In this document: positions 1 to 5,989 of the stretch, one piece after another
Numbering within the stretch: position 1 is the stretch's first letter
How the letters are laid out: each line of letters begins with the position of its first letter
The notes under the pieces: generated by a model
What the model was told of the DNA's origin: nothing
The model's input: the letters and a program-made list of their open reading frames with translations, nothing else
Database searches by the model: none
NCBI GenBank assembly: GCA_946540365.1
Contig: CAMNIH010000095.1
Location: forward strand, 1 to 6,742
Direction: 5' to 3'
Source: an uncultured Bacteroidales bacterium
GTDB lineage: Bacteria; Bacteroidota; Bacteroidia; Bacteroidales; P3
Length of the DNA stretch: 6,742 bases
Made by a program: the position numbers and the translations under genes

Positions 1-681
1 TGCAACTTCGACTGCATCTACTGCGAGTGCGGCTGGAACCGCGACGGGCGCAACGACACCGTGCTGCCCACGGCCGAGAAGGTGCGCACCGACCTGGAGC
101 GTATGCTCGTCAAGCTGGTCAAGGAGGGTACGCCGGTGGACAGCATCACCTTCAGCGGCGACGGCGAGCCCACCCTGAATCCCGAGTTCCCGCAGATCAT
201 CGACGACACGCTGCGTCTGCGCGACCAGCACTACCCCCAGGCCAAGGTGAGCGTGCTGAGCAACGCCACGCGGGTACACCTGCCGCAGGTGTTCGAGGCC
301 TTGCGCCGGGTGGACAACCCCATCATGAAGATCGACGCCCCCACCAACGAGCTGATCGAGAAGATCAACATGCCGGCGCCGGGCTACGACGTGGCCCGCG
401 TGATCGAGGCCCTGAAACGCTTCGAGGGCGACTTTGTGCTGCAGACCTGCATGCTGCGGGGCAACAATTTCGACTCGTCGCGCCCCGAGGTGGTGGAGGG
501 CATGATGGACATCGTGCGGCGGCTGCGTCCCCGCGAGTGGATGGTCTACACCATCGACCGCGCCACGCCGATGCAGGGTCTGGAGAAGTTCAGCCCCGCA
601 GAGATGAAAGCCCTCGTGCGGCCGATCATCGACGAGGGCATCACCAAGGTGCAGATCAAAGGCGCCGTGGAGGACAATTAG
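1..681 (+). CDS. Radical SAM protein, COG0731-like (5' end cut by window)
   Basis: The first visible residues, CNFDCIYC, form the CxxxCxxC cluster motif that binds the [4Fe-4S] cluster used to cleave S-adenosylmethionine. The start codon and N-terminus lie outside the window; 226 residues are visible. FSGDGEPTLNPEF at visible residues 51-63 is the GEP-type SAM-binding motif, and its wording resembles the COG0731 group (wybutosine-synthesis-like Fe-S oxidoreductases). The downstream stretch (LSNATR, then IMKIDAPT) fits the later strands of the partial TIM barrel. There is no obvious C-terminal extra domain, so the protein ends soon after the radical SAM core. The substrate cannot be told from the sequence. 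The gene ends in TAG and converges on the membrane-protein gene, whose TAA stop overlaps it, leaving no intergenic space. The family call is firm; the exact reaction is unknown. Confidence 0.9.
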   Translation, partial: CNFDCIYCECGWNRDGRNDTVLPTAEKVRTDLERMLVKLVKEGTPVDSITFSGDGEPTLNPEFPQIIDDTLRLRDQHYPQAKVSVLSNATRVHLPQVFEALRRVDNPIMKIDAPTNELIEKINMPAPGYDVARVIEALKRFEGDFVLQTCMLRGNNFDSSRPEVVEGMMDIVRRLRPREWMVYTIDRATPMQGLEKFSPAEMKALVRPIIDEGITKVQIKGAVEDN

Positions 682-1196
682 CAGAAGAACAGCACCACGT
701 CGAGGAGTTCGCCGAGGGTGTAGAGGACAACCAACCCTGTCACCGGACGGCCAGCGGCACGGAAGAGGCGGATGTTGACTGCCATGTCGACGGCGGCCAT
801 GACCAGCAGGAGGAAGACCAGCGGGAGGATGAGAGTCCAGACCGTGTGGCCGTGCAGGAAGTAGGCGGTGATGGCCAGCCACATCAGGGCGAAGCACAAC
901 GTCCAGGCACCGGCGGTGATCCAGCGGAGACCGTCGGGGTCGGGAATGTAGGGTACCAGTGGCTTTCGGAGTGTTTTTCTTGGCTTTTCCTCACCTCCTA
1001 AGCGCGGGTAGACATTCATCATCAGCGCAAATAAGACATTGACCACTATCACCACGGCGGCGAGGCCGAGGCGTGTGCCCAACGAGCTGCCGGGCAGTCG
1101 CATCAGTGCGAAGAAGCAGAGGCCGACGACGATGGCGGCGCCGATGACGAAGGTGGTGTAGAGCGAGCGGTGACGCTCGAGGGCTGGCTCATTCAT
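678..1196 (-). CDS. Small multi-pass membrane protein of unknown function
   Basis: The 172-residue product has about five hydrophobic segments (roughly residues 14-33, 42-61, 92-112, 119-139 and 152-171). Between segments 2 and 3 lies a charged loop, GGEEKPRKTLRKP (residues 67-79). It is therefore an integral inner-membrane protein. I do not recognise a named family and see no catalytic motif. The start ATG at 1196-1194 overlaps the hydrolase stop (ATGA), so translation is probably coupled to the upstream gene and it is the last gene of the operon. A longer in-frame reading extends upstream inside the hydrolase, but that part is arginine/proline-rich out-of-frame sequence and was not used. 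The 3' end overlaps the stop of the convergent radical SAM gene. Its place in the operon suggests an accessory or membrane partner of the ABC exporter or hydrolase; that is inference. Confidence 0.85.
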   Translation of the reverse strand: MNEPALERHRSLYTTFVIGAAIVVGLCFFALMRLPGSSLGTRLGLAAVVIVVNVLFALMMNVYPRLGGEEKPRKTLRKPLVPYIPDPDGLRWITAGAWTLCFALMWLAITAYFLHGHTVWTLILPLVFLLLVMAAVDMAVNIRLFRAAGRPVTGLVVLYTLGELLDVVLFFC

Positions 1197-2767
1197 TGTT
1201 TCAGTATAAAATCGACGATGGCCTGCATGGCTTCGGGGGCGAAGGTTTCCTCGATGAGGAGGTATTCGTCGGTGCCGCCGGTGGTGCAGTGCTGGAAGAG
1301 GTGGTTGAGGTTCGGCAGCTCGCGGCAGTCGGCCTGCGGGCAGAGGGCCTTGACGCGCTGCAGGTTGGGCTGGCAGACTATCTGGCGGTCCTTGGCGCCG
1401 TTCAAGGCCAGCACCGGCACCTTCACCTTGGGCAGATACTCTGCGGGGTCGAGGGTGAGGAAGGACTGCATCCAGCGGCTTTCGAGCTGCTGCTTCATGG
1501 CGGCGGCGCTGCCGCGGCCCAGGCCGACGCTGTCGACCTCGGCCTTGGCGAGTCCGGCGGTGTGGCGGTCGATGACGGCCTTGTAGTCCTTCTGCTTGCT
1601 GCCGGCGGGCATGGCGAGCAGCTCGCGCATGGCGGCCATGCGGACGGCGAGCAGGCGCTCGCTGAGGCCGGCGGCGCGGTAGAGTGCTTCGTTCTGCTGC
1701 AGCATCACGTCGAGGCCCGTGCAGCCCTGTCCGGCCAGCATCACCACAAACTTCACCTCCTTGTTCCGGGCCGCCACCATGGGTGCGATGGCGCCGCCCT
1801 CGCTGTGGCCGCCGATGCCGAGACGGGCGGGGTCGACGTGCGGGTTGCCCTTCAGGGCGCGGAGCATGGCCTCGGCATCCTCGGCGAAGAGGCGCGTGTC
1901 GGCGCTGTCGAGGCAAGAGCCCTTCTGCCCTTCAGATACTTCCCGCCGCTGCTCCCCTTCACAAGGGGAGCTGTCCGCAGGACTGAGGGGTGTTTGGGAA
2001 GGGGAGCAGCAGCGGGAGGTGCCCACGCCGCGGTCGTCGTAGCGCAACACGGCGATGCCGCGCCGCGCCAGGTAGTCGGCCAGCACCAGAAAGGGACGGT
2101 GCTGGAAGAGCTCCTCGTCGCGGTTCTGCTGGCCACTGCCGCTGACGAGCACCAGGGTGGGGAAGGGGCCGCCGGTGCGCGGGTAGGTAAGGGTGCCCTC
2201 GAGGTGGACCTGATGGCCCTGGCTGTCGGTGTAGTCGGTGGCGACGGTCTGCTCCTCGAAGGCGTAGGGCGGCTGCGGTGTCTGCGGACGCTGCAGGCTG
2301 AAGAGGGTGTCGGCGGGAAGGAAGGTGATGTCCTCCTTGAGAATTCCCTGCTTCCAGTAGCCCACGAGGGTGCTGTCGCGGCGGGTGAGGACGGCCTTGA
2401 GGCCGATGCTCTTGCAGTCGACGCGGAGCGTGTCGCCGCTGAGGCTCCACTGGCTGGCGGGGATGGGGTCGGCGCTCTGCAGGGGGCTGTAGAGGGTGAC
2501 GGCGGTGTCGGTGAGGTGCAGGCTGAGCACGAGGCCCGTCTTCTGACTCAGCCCGTTGTACCATTGGGCTTGGGCCGTCAGGCCGAGACACATCAGTATC
2601 AGAATGGTTAGTTTCTTCATCTGTTTGGGATAACGTTTGGCCTTCTTGAGTGCTTCGGACAGGATCCACTCGATCTGCCCGTTGGCACTGCGGAACTCGT
2701 CCGCGGCCCATTTCTCAATGGCGTCGTAGACTTCCGAGTCGATTCGCAGTGCAAAGTTCTTCTTCAT
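1193..2767 (-). CDS. Arc-like RHH segment in frame with exported alpha/beta hydrolase
   Basis: This is one uninterrupted frame of 524 residues. Residues 1-49 are a ribbon-helix-helix domain. Residues 50-68 (MKKLTILILMCLGLTAQAQ) look like a complete signal peptide with an AQA cleavage site. Next come a beta-rich N-terminal region and an alpha/beta hydrolase fold. Hydrolase landmarks are SGSGQQNRDE (about 209-218, oxyanion-hole region), YDDRG (about 243-247), the nucleophile elbow GHSEGG with Ser322, the acid Asp460 in NGAKDRQ, and the base His489 in NLNHLF. The triad therefore appears intact. The group resembles S9-like peptidases or esterases; the substrate is unknown. Start 2767 was chosen because its ATG overlaps the permease stop (ATGA). 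Translation could instead start at the internal ATG at 2620, giving a normal 475-residue secreted hydrolase. A palindromic repeat adds about 28 residues at 250-277. The gene overlaps the downstream membrane-protein gene by 4 bp. Confidence 0.8.
   Translation of the reverse strand: MKKNFALRIDSEVYDAIEKWAADEFRSANGQIEWILSEALKKAKRYPKQMKKLTILILMCLGLTAQAQWYNGLSQKTGLVLSLHLTDTAVTLYSPLQSADPIPASQWSLSGDTLRVDCKSIGLKAVLTRRDSTLVGYWKQGILKEDITFLPADTLFSLQRPQTPQPPYAFEEQTVATDYTDSQGHQVHLEGTLTYPRTGGPFPTLVLVSGSGQQNRDEELFQHRPFLVLADYLARRGIAVLRYDDRGVGTSRCCSPSQTPLSPADSSPCEGEQRREVSEGQKGSCLDSADTRLFAEDAEAMLRALKGNPHVDPARLGIGGHSEGGAIAPMVAARNKEVKFVVMLAGQGCTGLDVMLQQNEALYRAAGLSERLLAVRMAAMRELLAMPAGSKQKDYKAVIDRHTAGLAKAEVDSVGLGRGSAAAMKQQLESRWMQSFLTLDPAEYLPKVKVPVLALNGAKDRQIVCQPNLQRVKALCPQADCRELPNLNHLFQHCTTGGTDEYLLIEETFAPEAMQAIVDFILKQ
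1938..2020. repeat. Palindromic repeat element inserted in frame in the hydrolase gene
   Basis: Two 22-bp inverted arms (1938-1959 and 1999-2020) match at 20 of 22 positions; each contains the block AAGGGGAGCAGC or its complement. Inside, a perfect dyad at 1951-1971 has 9-bp arms (GCTCCCCTT / AAGGGGAGC) around a 3-nt loop. A second small dyad, GTCC-GCA-GGAC, lies at 1973-1983. Translation across the element gives a low-complexity Ser/Pro/Cys then Glu/Arg stretch (hydrolase residues about 201-228) that sits where related hydrolases have a short loop. The catalytic residues on both sides stay in one frame. The element resembles short interspersed repeats I recall from Bacteroidota genomes; the outer limits are uncertain and it may run to about 1914. 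Confidence 0.75.
2564..2620 (-). other. Signal peptide and alternative internal start of the hydrolase
   Basis: From the internal ATG at 2620-2618 the frame encodes MKK, a hydrophobic core (LTILILMCLGL) and TAQAQW. This is a classical Sec signal peptide with probable cleavage after Ala18. A signal peptide this complete implies that the hydrolase is, or recently was, translated from this codon. No Shine-Dalgarno motif precedes it, which is normal in Bacteroidota. If translation begins at 2767 instead, the same segment becomes an internal signal or transmembrane anchor with a cytoplasmic RHH domain in front of it. Confidence 0.7.
2621..2767 (-). other. Arc-like ribbon-helix-helix DNA-binding segment (49 aa, no stop of its own)
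   Basis: The segment reads as a complete RHH unit: a beta strand (KNFALRID, residues 3-10), helix A (SEVYDAIEKWAADEF, 11-25), the turn RSANG, and helix B (QIEWILSEALKKAK, 31-44). Phage Arc repressor is 53 residues and has the same layout (FNLR, then RSVNSEI), so the segment is a full-length domain and not a remnant. RHH proteins dimerise through the strand, which inserts into the DNA major groove. The start ATG overlaps the permease stop by ATGA. The odd point is the 3' end: the frame runs straight into the hydrolase start with no stop codon. A TGA lies one base out of frame in the same ATGA (2620-2617). Autoregulation of the operon is the likely role, by inference. Confidence 0.78.
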
Positions 2768-3945
2768 CGGCTGAACATCACTTTCTCGCTGTTGAACATG
2801 CGCGTGAGCACCCAGACGGCGATGCCTGTGTAGACCGCGTTGGAAGCCACGGTGACGATGACGGGCAGCCACTGCATCTCGTGGGCGAAGACGGCCACCA
2901 TCACCTCGATGGAGTTGTAGAAGGGGATGCAGTAGACCAGCAGGCTCTCGGCGGCGCCGTTCTGGAACATCGGCAGCAGGCCGGCCAGCATGACCACCAG
3001 CATGAAGGGGGTCACCATGGTGCCGGCATTCTTGACGTCCTTGGCCAGCGCCGAGAGGATGCTCACGGCCGAAGCCATGATGAGCACCGAGGCGAAGATG
3101 ACCAGCAGCAGCGCGAAGTAGTCGGCCGTGGTGTAGTGGAAGCCCAGGTCGGCGTAGTCCACCCCCTCGCCGCTGACCATCTTGGGCAGTGACAGGGCGA
3201 TGCCGATGAAGCTGGAAATGCCGCTCAGCAGGGCGATGCCGCTGAGGGAGATGACCTTGCCCAGAGCCAGCTCGTTGCGCCGCATGGGGGTGACCAGCAG
3301 GGTGGCGATGGTGCCGCGCTCCTTCTCGCCGGCGATGCTGCTGGGCGCAATGGCCATCACACCGCTGAAGAGCATCATGATGATCAGCATGGGCAGCATC
3401 TTGCTCCAGATCATGGCGCCGATGCTCTCCTCGCTGGCCTGGTCGAAGCGCTGCTCCTCGTTCTGTGGCATGTTGACGGTGAAGGGACGGTTGTAGTTGC
3501 CGAGCATCGTGCTGAGGGTGTAGTAGACGCGCGACGAGGCGTTGTTGGTCGAGTTGTAGTAGATCTCGACGTTGGGCACCGGCTGGCCGGGTTCGGGAAT
3601 GGGCAGTTGGTCGAAGCCCTCGGGGAAGCGCAGCAGGACGGCGTTGATCTCCTTGTCTTCCAGCTGGGCGATGTCGTCGTCGGTGAACGGCTGCTCCACC
3701 ACCACCAGACTGCTGTCGATGGCGTTCAGCACGGGCGCCATGCTCTGCGGCATGTTCTGCACCGTCAGGCAGACGGTCTCGTCCTGCCCCTCGGTGACCA
3801 TCTTCTGGATGCCGCTGCCCATCAGGCTGTAGATGACATAGATGAGCAGACCCGGCATGATGACCGTGGTGAAGAACAGCTGGCGGTCGCCGAAGAAACG
3901 GGCGAACTCTTTGCTGATGATAGTCCAGGTGTTACCTTTTTTCAT
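2764..3945 (-). CDS. ABC-2 type transporter permease (NatB-like)
   Basis: The 393-residue inner-membrane protein is the transmembrane half of an exporter with the ATPase encoded just upstream. It has one N-terminal transmembrane helix (about 22-42), a large extracytoplasmic domain (about 45-175), and then about five or six helices (about 180-200, 231-255, 275-298, 309-329, 335-353 and 359-382). The cytoplasmic loop AGEKERGTIATLLVTP (205-220) is the characteristic E-GT-LLVTP signature of ABC-2 permeases of the NatB/YhaP type. The family moves ions, drugs, lipids or peptides outward; the substrate here is not readable. The start ATG overlaps the ATPase stop (ATGA) and is preceded by a strong Shine-Dalgarno sequence. 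The stop overlaps the RHH start in the same way. Length is normal for the family and there is no sign of damage. Confidence 0.93.
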   Translation of the reverse strand: MKKGNTWTIISKEFARFFGDRQLFFTTVIMPGLLIYVIYSLMGSGIQKMVTEGQDETVCLTVQNMPQSMAPVLNAIDSSLVVVEQPFTDDDIAQLEDKEINAVLLRFPEGFDQLPIPEPGQPVPNVEIYYNSTNNASSRVYYTLSTMLGNYNRPFTVNMPQNEEQRFDQASEESIGAMIWSKMLPMLIIMMLFSGVMAIAPSSIAGEKERGTIATLLVTPMRRNELALGKVISLSGIALLSGISSFIGIALSLPKMVSGEGVDYADLGFHYTTADYFALLLVIFASVLIMASAVSILSALAKDVKNAGTMVTPFMLVVMLAGLLPMFQNGAAESLLVYCIPFYNSIEVMVAVFAHEMQWLPVIVTVASNAVYTGIAVWVLTRMFNSEKVMFSR

Positions 3946-4718
3946 TCGTCACCTCCTTTCACTTCTTTGTACATTTCGAAGAAACGGTCCTCGATCGAGA
4001 GGCCGTCGCAGACCTCGGCTAAGGGGCCGCAGGCGATCATGCGGCCGTCGATGATGACGCCCACGCGGTCGCACAGCCGCTCGACCAGCGAGAAGATGTG
4101 GGTCGAGAGGATGATGGTCTTGCCCTCGGCGCGCAGCTCCTGCAGGTAGTCGGTCACGGTGCGGGCCGTCAGCACGTCGAGGCCGTTGGTGGGCTCGTCG
4201 AAGATGATGACCTCCGGGTTGTGGACCAGCGAGATGACCAGCGAGAGCTTCTGCTTCATGCCGGTGGAGAGGTTGGCCACCTTGACCTCGGCGAAGCGGT
4301 CGATGCCGAAGCGGCTGAACATGGCGGCCTTGCGCTGGGCGCAGGTGGCCTCGTCGACGCCGTGCAGGCGGCTGAAGAAGTCGAACAGGTAGTTCGGCGT
4401 GAAGAAGTCCTCGAGCTTCAGCTCGGAGGTGAGGAACCCAATCTTGCCGCGCACCGCCTCGGGGTCAGATACCACCGAGCAGCCATCGAGCCAGGCGTCG
4501 CCGCTGTCGGGCCGGATCAGGGTGGCCAGCATGCGCAGGGTGGTGGTCTTGCCGGCCCCGTTGGGACCCAGCAGGCCGAAGATCTCGCCGCGGTAGGCGC
4601 TGAAGCTCAGGTTGTCCACGGCCGTCTTGCGGCGGGCGGCGGTGTGCTCGATCTTCTGCTGCTTGCGGCTGAGGGTGAAGGTCTTGCTCAGACCCTCCAC
4701 TTTCAGTATCTCTTCCAT
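3942..4718 (-). CDS. ABC transporter ATP-binding protein (NatA/CcmA type)
   Basis: The 258-residue cytoplasmic ATPase should drive the adjacent ABC-2 permease. All nucleotide-binding motifs are visible: Walker A GPNGAGKT (51-58), signature LSTGMKQKL (150-158), Walker B IIFDEP (171-176) followed by the D-loop NGLD, and the switch His207 in STHIF. The Q-loop region reads GFLTSELKLEDFFTP (94-108), as in NatA-like exporters that lack the usual glutamine context. An insert rich in Lys/Arg/Gln (residues 17-31) precedes the second strand. It is the first gene of the operon. No -7/-33 promoter is clear in the 149 bp upstream, so it may be transcribed from within the heptamer-repeat region or by read-through from the SPFH gene. 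The stop overlaps the permease start by ATGA. Confidence 0.94.
   Translation of the reverse strand: MEEILKVEGLSKTFTLSRKQQKIEHTAARRKTAVDNLSFSAYRGEIFGLLGPNGAGKTTTLRMLATLIRPDSGDAWLDGCSVVSDPEAVRGKIGFLTSELKLEDFFTPNYLFDFFSRLHGVDEATCAQRKAAMFSRFGIDRFAEVKVANLSTGMKQKLSLVISLVHNPEVIIFDEPTNGLDVLTARTVTDYLQELRAEGKTIILSTHIFSLVERLCDRVGVIIDGRMIACGPLAEVCDGLSIEDRFFEMYKEVKGGDE
3949..3957 (-). promoter_or_regulatory. Strong Shine-Dalgarno site before the permease start
   Basis: On the minus strand AGGAGGTGA ends 3 nt before the permease ATG (3945-3943) and is a near-perfect complement of the 16S anti-Shine-Dalgarno sequence. It lies inside the last codons of the ATPase gene, where it encodes Lys-Gly-Gly-Asp. Bacteroidota rarely rely on such sites, so it may be a coding coincidence, but its position suits re-initiation at the ATGA overlap. 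Confidence 0.55.
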
Positions 4719-4730
4719 TTTCTTTTGAAA

Positions 4731-4865
4731 GGTTATAGGTTATGGGTTATAGATTATGGGTTATAGGTTATGGCGTTATGGGTTAATAGCTCTGGGTTGA
4801 TGATGCCATGTGGTGCGTAACCCATGACCCCTAAATCTATAACCTATAACCCATAACCTCTAAAC
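4731..4865. repeat. Heptamer repeat array in two inverted arms
   Basis: The left arm (4731-4789) is about eight tandem copies of a 7-mer, alternating GGTTATA and GGTTATG, so the higher unit is a 14-mer. The right arm (4817-4865) carries degenerate copies in the opposite orientation. A perfect 18-bp inverted match pairs 4754-4771 with 4839-4856, and a perfect inner 8-bp match pairs 4778-4785 (ATGGGTTA) with 4818-4825; the spacer between the arms is about 30 bp. The array fills most of the 149 bp between the SPFH stop and the ABC ATPase start, both on the minus strand. It could fold as a long RNA hairpin or cruciform. No T-tract follows, so it is not a typical intrinsic terminator. Confidence 0.85.
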
Positions 4866-4867
4866 TT

Positions 4868-5761
4868 TTAATAAATGCTTCCGGTGTTGATCACGGGGCT
4901 GGCGCCTTCGTCGCCGCAGAGCACCACCATTAGGTTGCTCACCATGGCGGCCTTGCGTTCCTCGTCCATCTCCACCACATGGTCGGCGGCCAGCTTCTTG
5001 AGGGCGGTGTCGACCATCGAGACGGCCCCTTCGACGATCTTCTCGCGGGCCGAGATGATGGCCTCGGCCTGCTGCCGCTTGAGCATCACGCTGGCGATCT
5101 CCTGGGCGTAGGCCAGGTAGTTGATGCGGGCCTCGACCACCTCGATGCCGGCGATCTCCAGGTGCTTGCGGATCTCCTGCTCCAGGCGGCGGTTGATCTC
5201 GTCGCCCCCGTTGCGGAGGGTGAGCTCCTCGTGGTTGTCCAGGTTGTCGTAGGCGTAGAGGCTGGCCACCTTGCGCAGGGCCGAGTCGCTCTGCACGGCC
5301 ACGAAGCTGTGGTACGAGTCGGCCTCGACGTCGAAGCAGGCGCGGTAGGTGTCCTCCACCTTCCACACCAGCACCAGACCGATCATGATCGGGTTGCCGT
5401 TGCGGTCGTTGACCTTGATGGGCTCCACGTCCATGTTGTCGGCGCGCAGGCTCATCTTCTTGCGCACGTAGAAGGGGTTGATCCAGAAGAATCCGTTGTC
5501 GCGCACCGTGCCCACATATTTACCGAAGAAAGTAAGTACGCGCGCGTGGTTGGGCTGGATGACCATCATCTTGAAGCCGGCGATGTGCAGACCCCACGCC
5601 ACCCACAGCACTCCGATCAGGATGCCCTGCGCGATGGTGACGTTCTCGCCCCAATGGACGCAGAGCCATACCGTCAGCGCCAGCAGCGCGATGTTGACCA
5701 GTAATTGCAGGAAACCATTGTTCCATACACCCATTTTCTTTACAATCTCTTTCGATTCCAT
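4868..5761 (-). CDS. SPFH / band 7 (prohibitin-stomatin-like) membrane protein
   Basis: The 297-residue protein starts with two closely spaced hydrophobic segments (about 17-36 and 43-62). A band 7/PHB domain follows (about 63-225), with VIQPNHARVLTFFGKYVGTV and a hydrophobic-aromatic NGFFWINPF stretch. An Ala/Glu/Lys-rich helical region (about 220-275, AQEIASVMLKRQQAEAIIS) is the expected coiled coil. SPFH proteins oligomerise at membranes and organise lipid domains or regulate proteases such as FtsH; which role applies here is not shown by the sequence. The start at 5761 follows an A-rich leader lacking a Shine-Dalgarno site, and a good promoter lies about 65-95 bp upstream. The gene is co-oriented with the downstream ABC operon but separated from it by the heptamer repeats. 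The C-terminus (VINTGSIY) matches the usual ending of this bacterial subgroup as I recall it. Confidence 0.92.
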   Translation of the reverse strand: MESKEIVKKMGVWNNGFLQLLVNIALLALTVWLCVHWGENVTIAQGILIGVLWVAWGLHIAGFKMMVIQPNHARVLTFFGKYVGTVRDNGFFWINPFYVRKKMSLRADNMDVEPIKVNDRNGNPIMIGLVLVWKVEDTYRACFDVEADSYHSFVAVQSDSALRKVASLYAYDNLDNHEELTLRNGGDEINRRLEQEIRKHLEIAGIEVVEARINYLAYAQEIASVMLKRQQAEAIISAREKIVEGAVSMVDTALKKLAADHVVEMDEERKAAMVSNLMVVLCGDEGASPVINTGSIY

Positions 5762-5823
5762 AATGTTGATATTTTGTTGTTTATATTCAGAAAAGTGATA
5801 TTGTTTTCATATCATTTCGAGTG

Positions 5824-5854
5824 CAAAGATACAATCATTTTGAAAACTGGCCAA
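5824..5854 (-). promoter_or_regulatory. Bacteroidota-type promoter for the SPFH gene
   Basis: Read on the minus strand, TTG (5854-5852) is followed after 20 nt by TATCTTTG (5831-5824). This fits the Bacteroidota primary sigma consensus TTTG / TAnnTTTG with a 19-21 nt spacer. Transcription would begin near 5817, giving a leader of about 55 nt, AT-rich and without a Shine-Dalgarno site. Only sequence matching supports this. Confidence 0.65.
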
Positions 5855-5989
5855 GCTGTGTTTTGTAATTTAAGAAAATTTAACACCCGGACTCCCCGTA
5901 CATCCTATATCCAGCAGGTATAGGCCATATCTGCGCCCTGTTTTTATTTATATATCAACCATTGATCAACGATCGTTCTACCATCTTTT

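Noticed and set aside
27..1001. Plus-strand frame of 324 codons overlapping the radical SAM gene and the membrane-protein gene
   Set aside because: The composition (Arg/His/Gly/Gln-rich) has no recognisable motif, and frame 1 of the same region encodes the radical SAM protein.
1197..1916. Upstream extension of the membrane-protein frame to 412 codons
   Set aside because: The added N-terminal part is out-of-frame hydrolase sequence, rich in Arg and Pro; the ATGA overlap at 1196 marks the likely start.
1938..2020. Insertion sequence with its own transposase
   Set aside because: The element is far too short to encode a protein and no target-site duplication is evident; at most it is a non-autonomous palindromic repeat.
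1196..2611. Long open frame of 471 codons on the plus strand opposite the hydrolase
   Set aside because: It is a Gly/Ala/Val/His-rich antisense shadow typical of GC-rich genes; the minus strand carries a clear signal peptide and catalytic motifs.
2768..2872. N-terminal extension of the RHH-hydrolase frame into the permease gene
   Set aside because: The extra residues are His/Arg-rich shadow of the permease; the ATG at 2767 gives a clean RHH domain and a 4-bp overlap.
4731..4865. CRISPR array or tRNA-like structure in the repeat region
   Set aside because: The units are 7 bp and contiguous with no spacers of CRISPR size, and no cloverleaf can be drawn.
5705..5923. 72-codon plus-strand frame in the spacer upstream of the SPFH gene
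   Set aside because: It is partly antisense to the SPFH start and covers the SPFH promoter; its content looks like random AT-rich translation.
5914..5948. Possible plus-strand terminator: dyad GCAGGTAT / ATATCTGC followed by a T-rich run
   Set aside because: The stem has a mismatch, six bases separate it from the T-run, and no plus-strand gene lies upstream of it.
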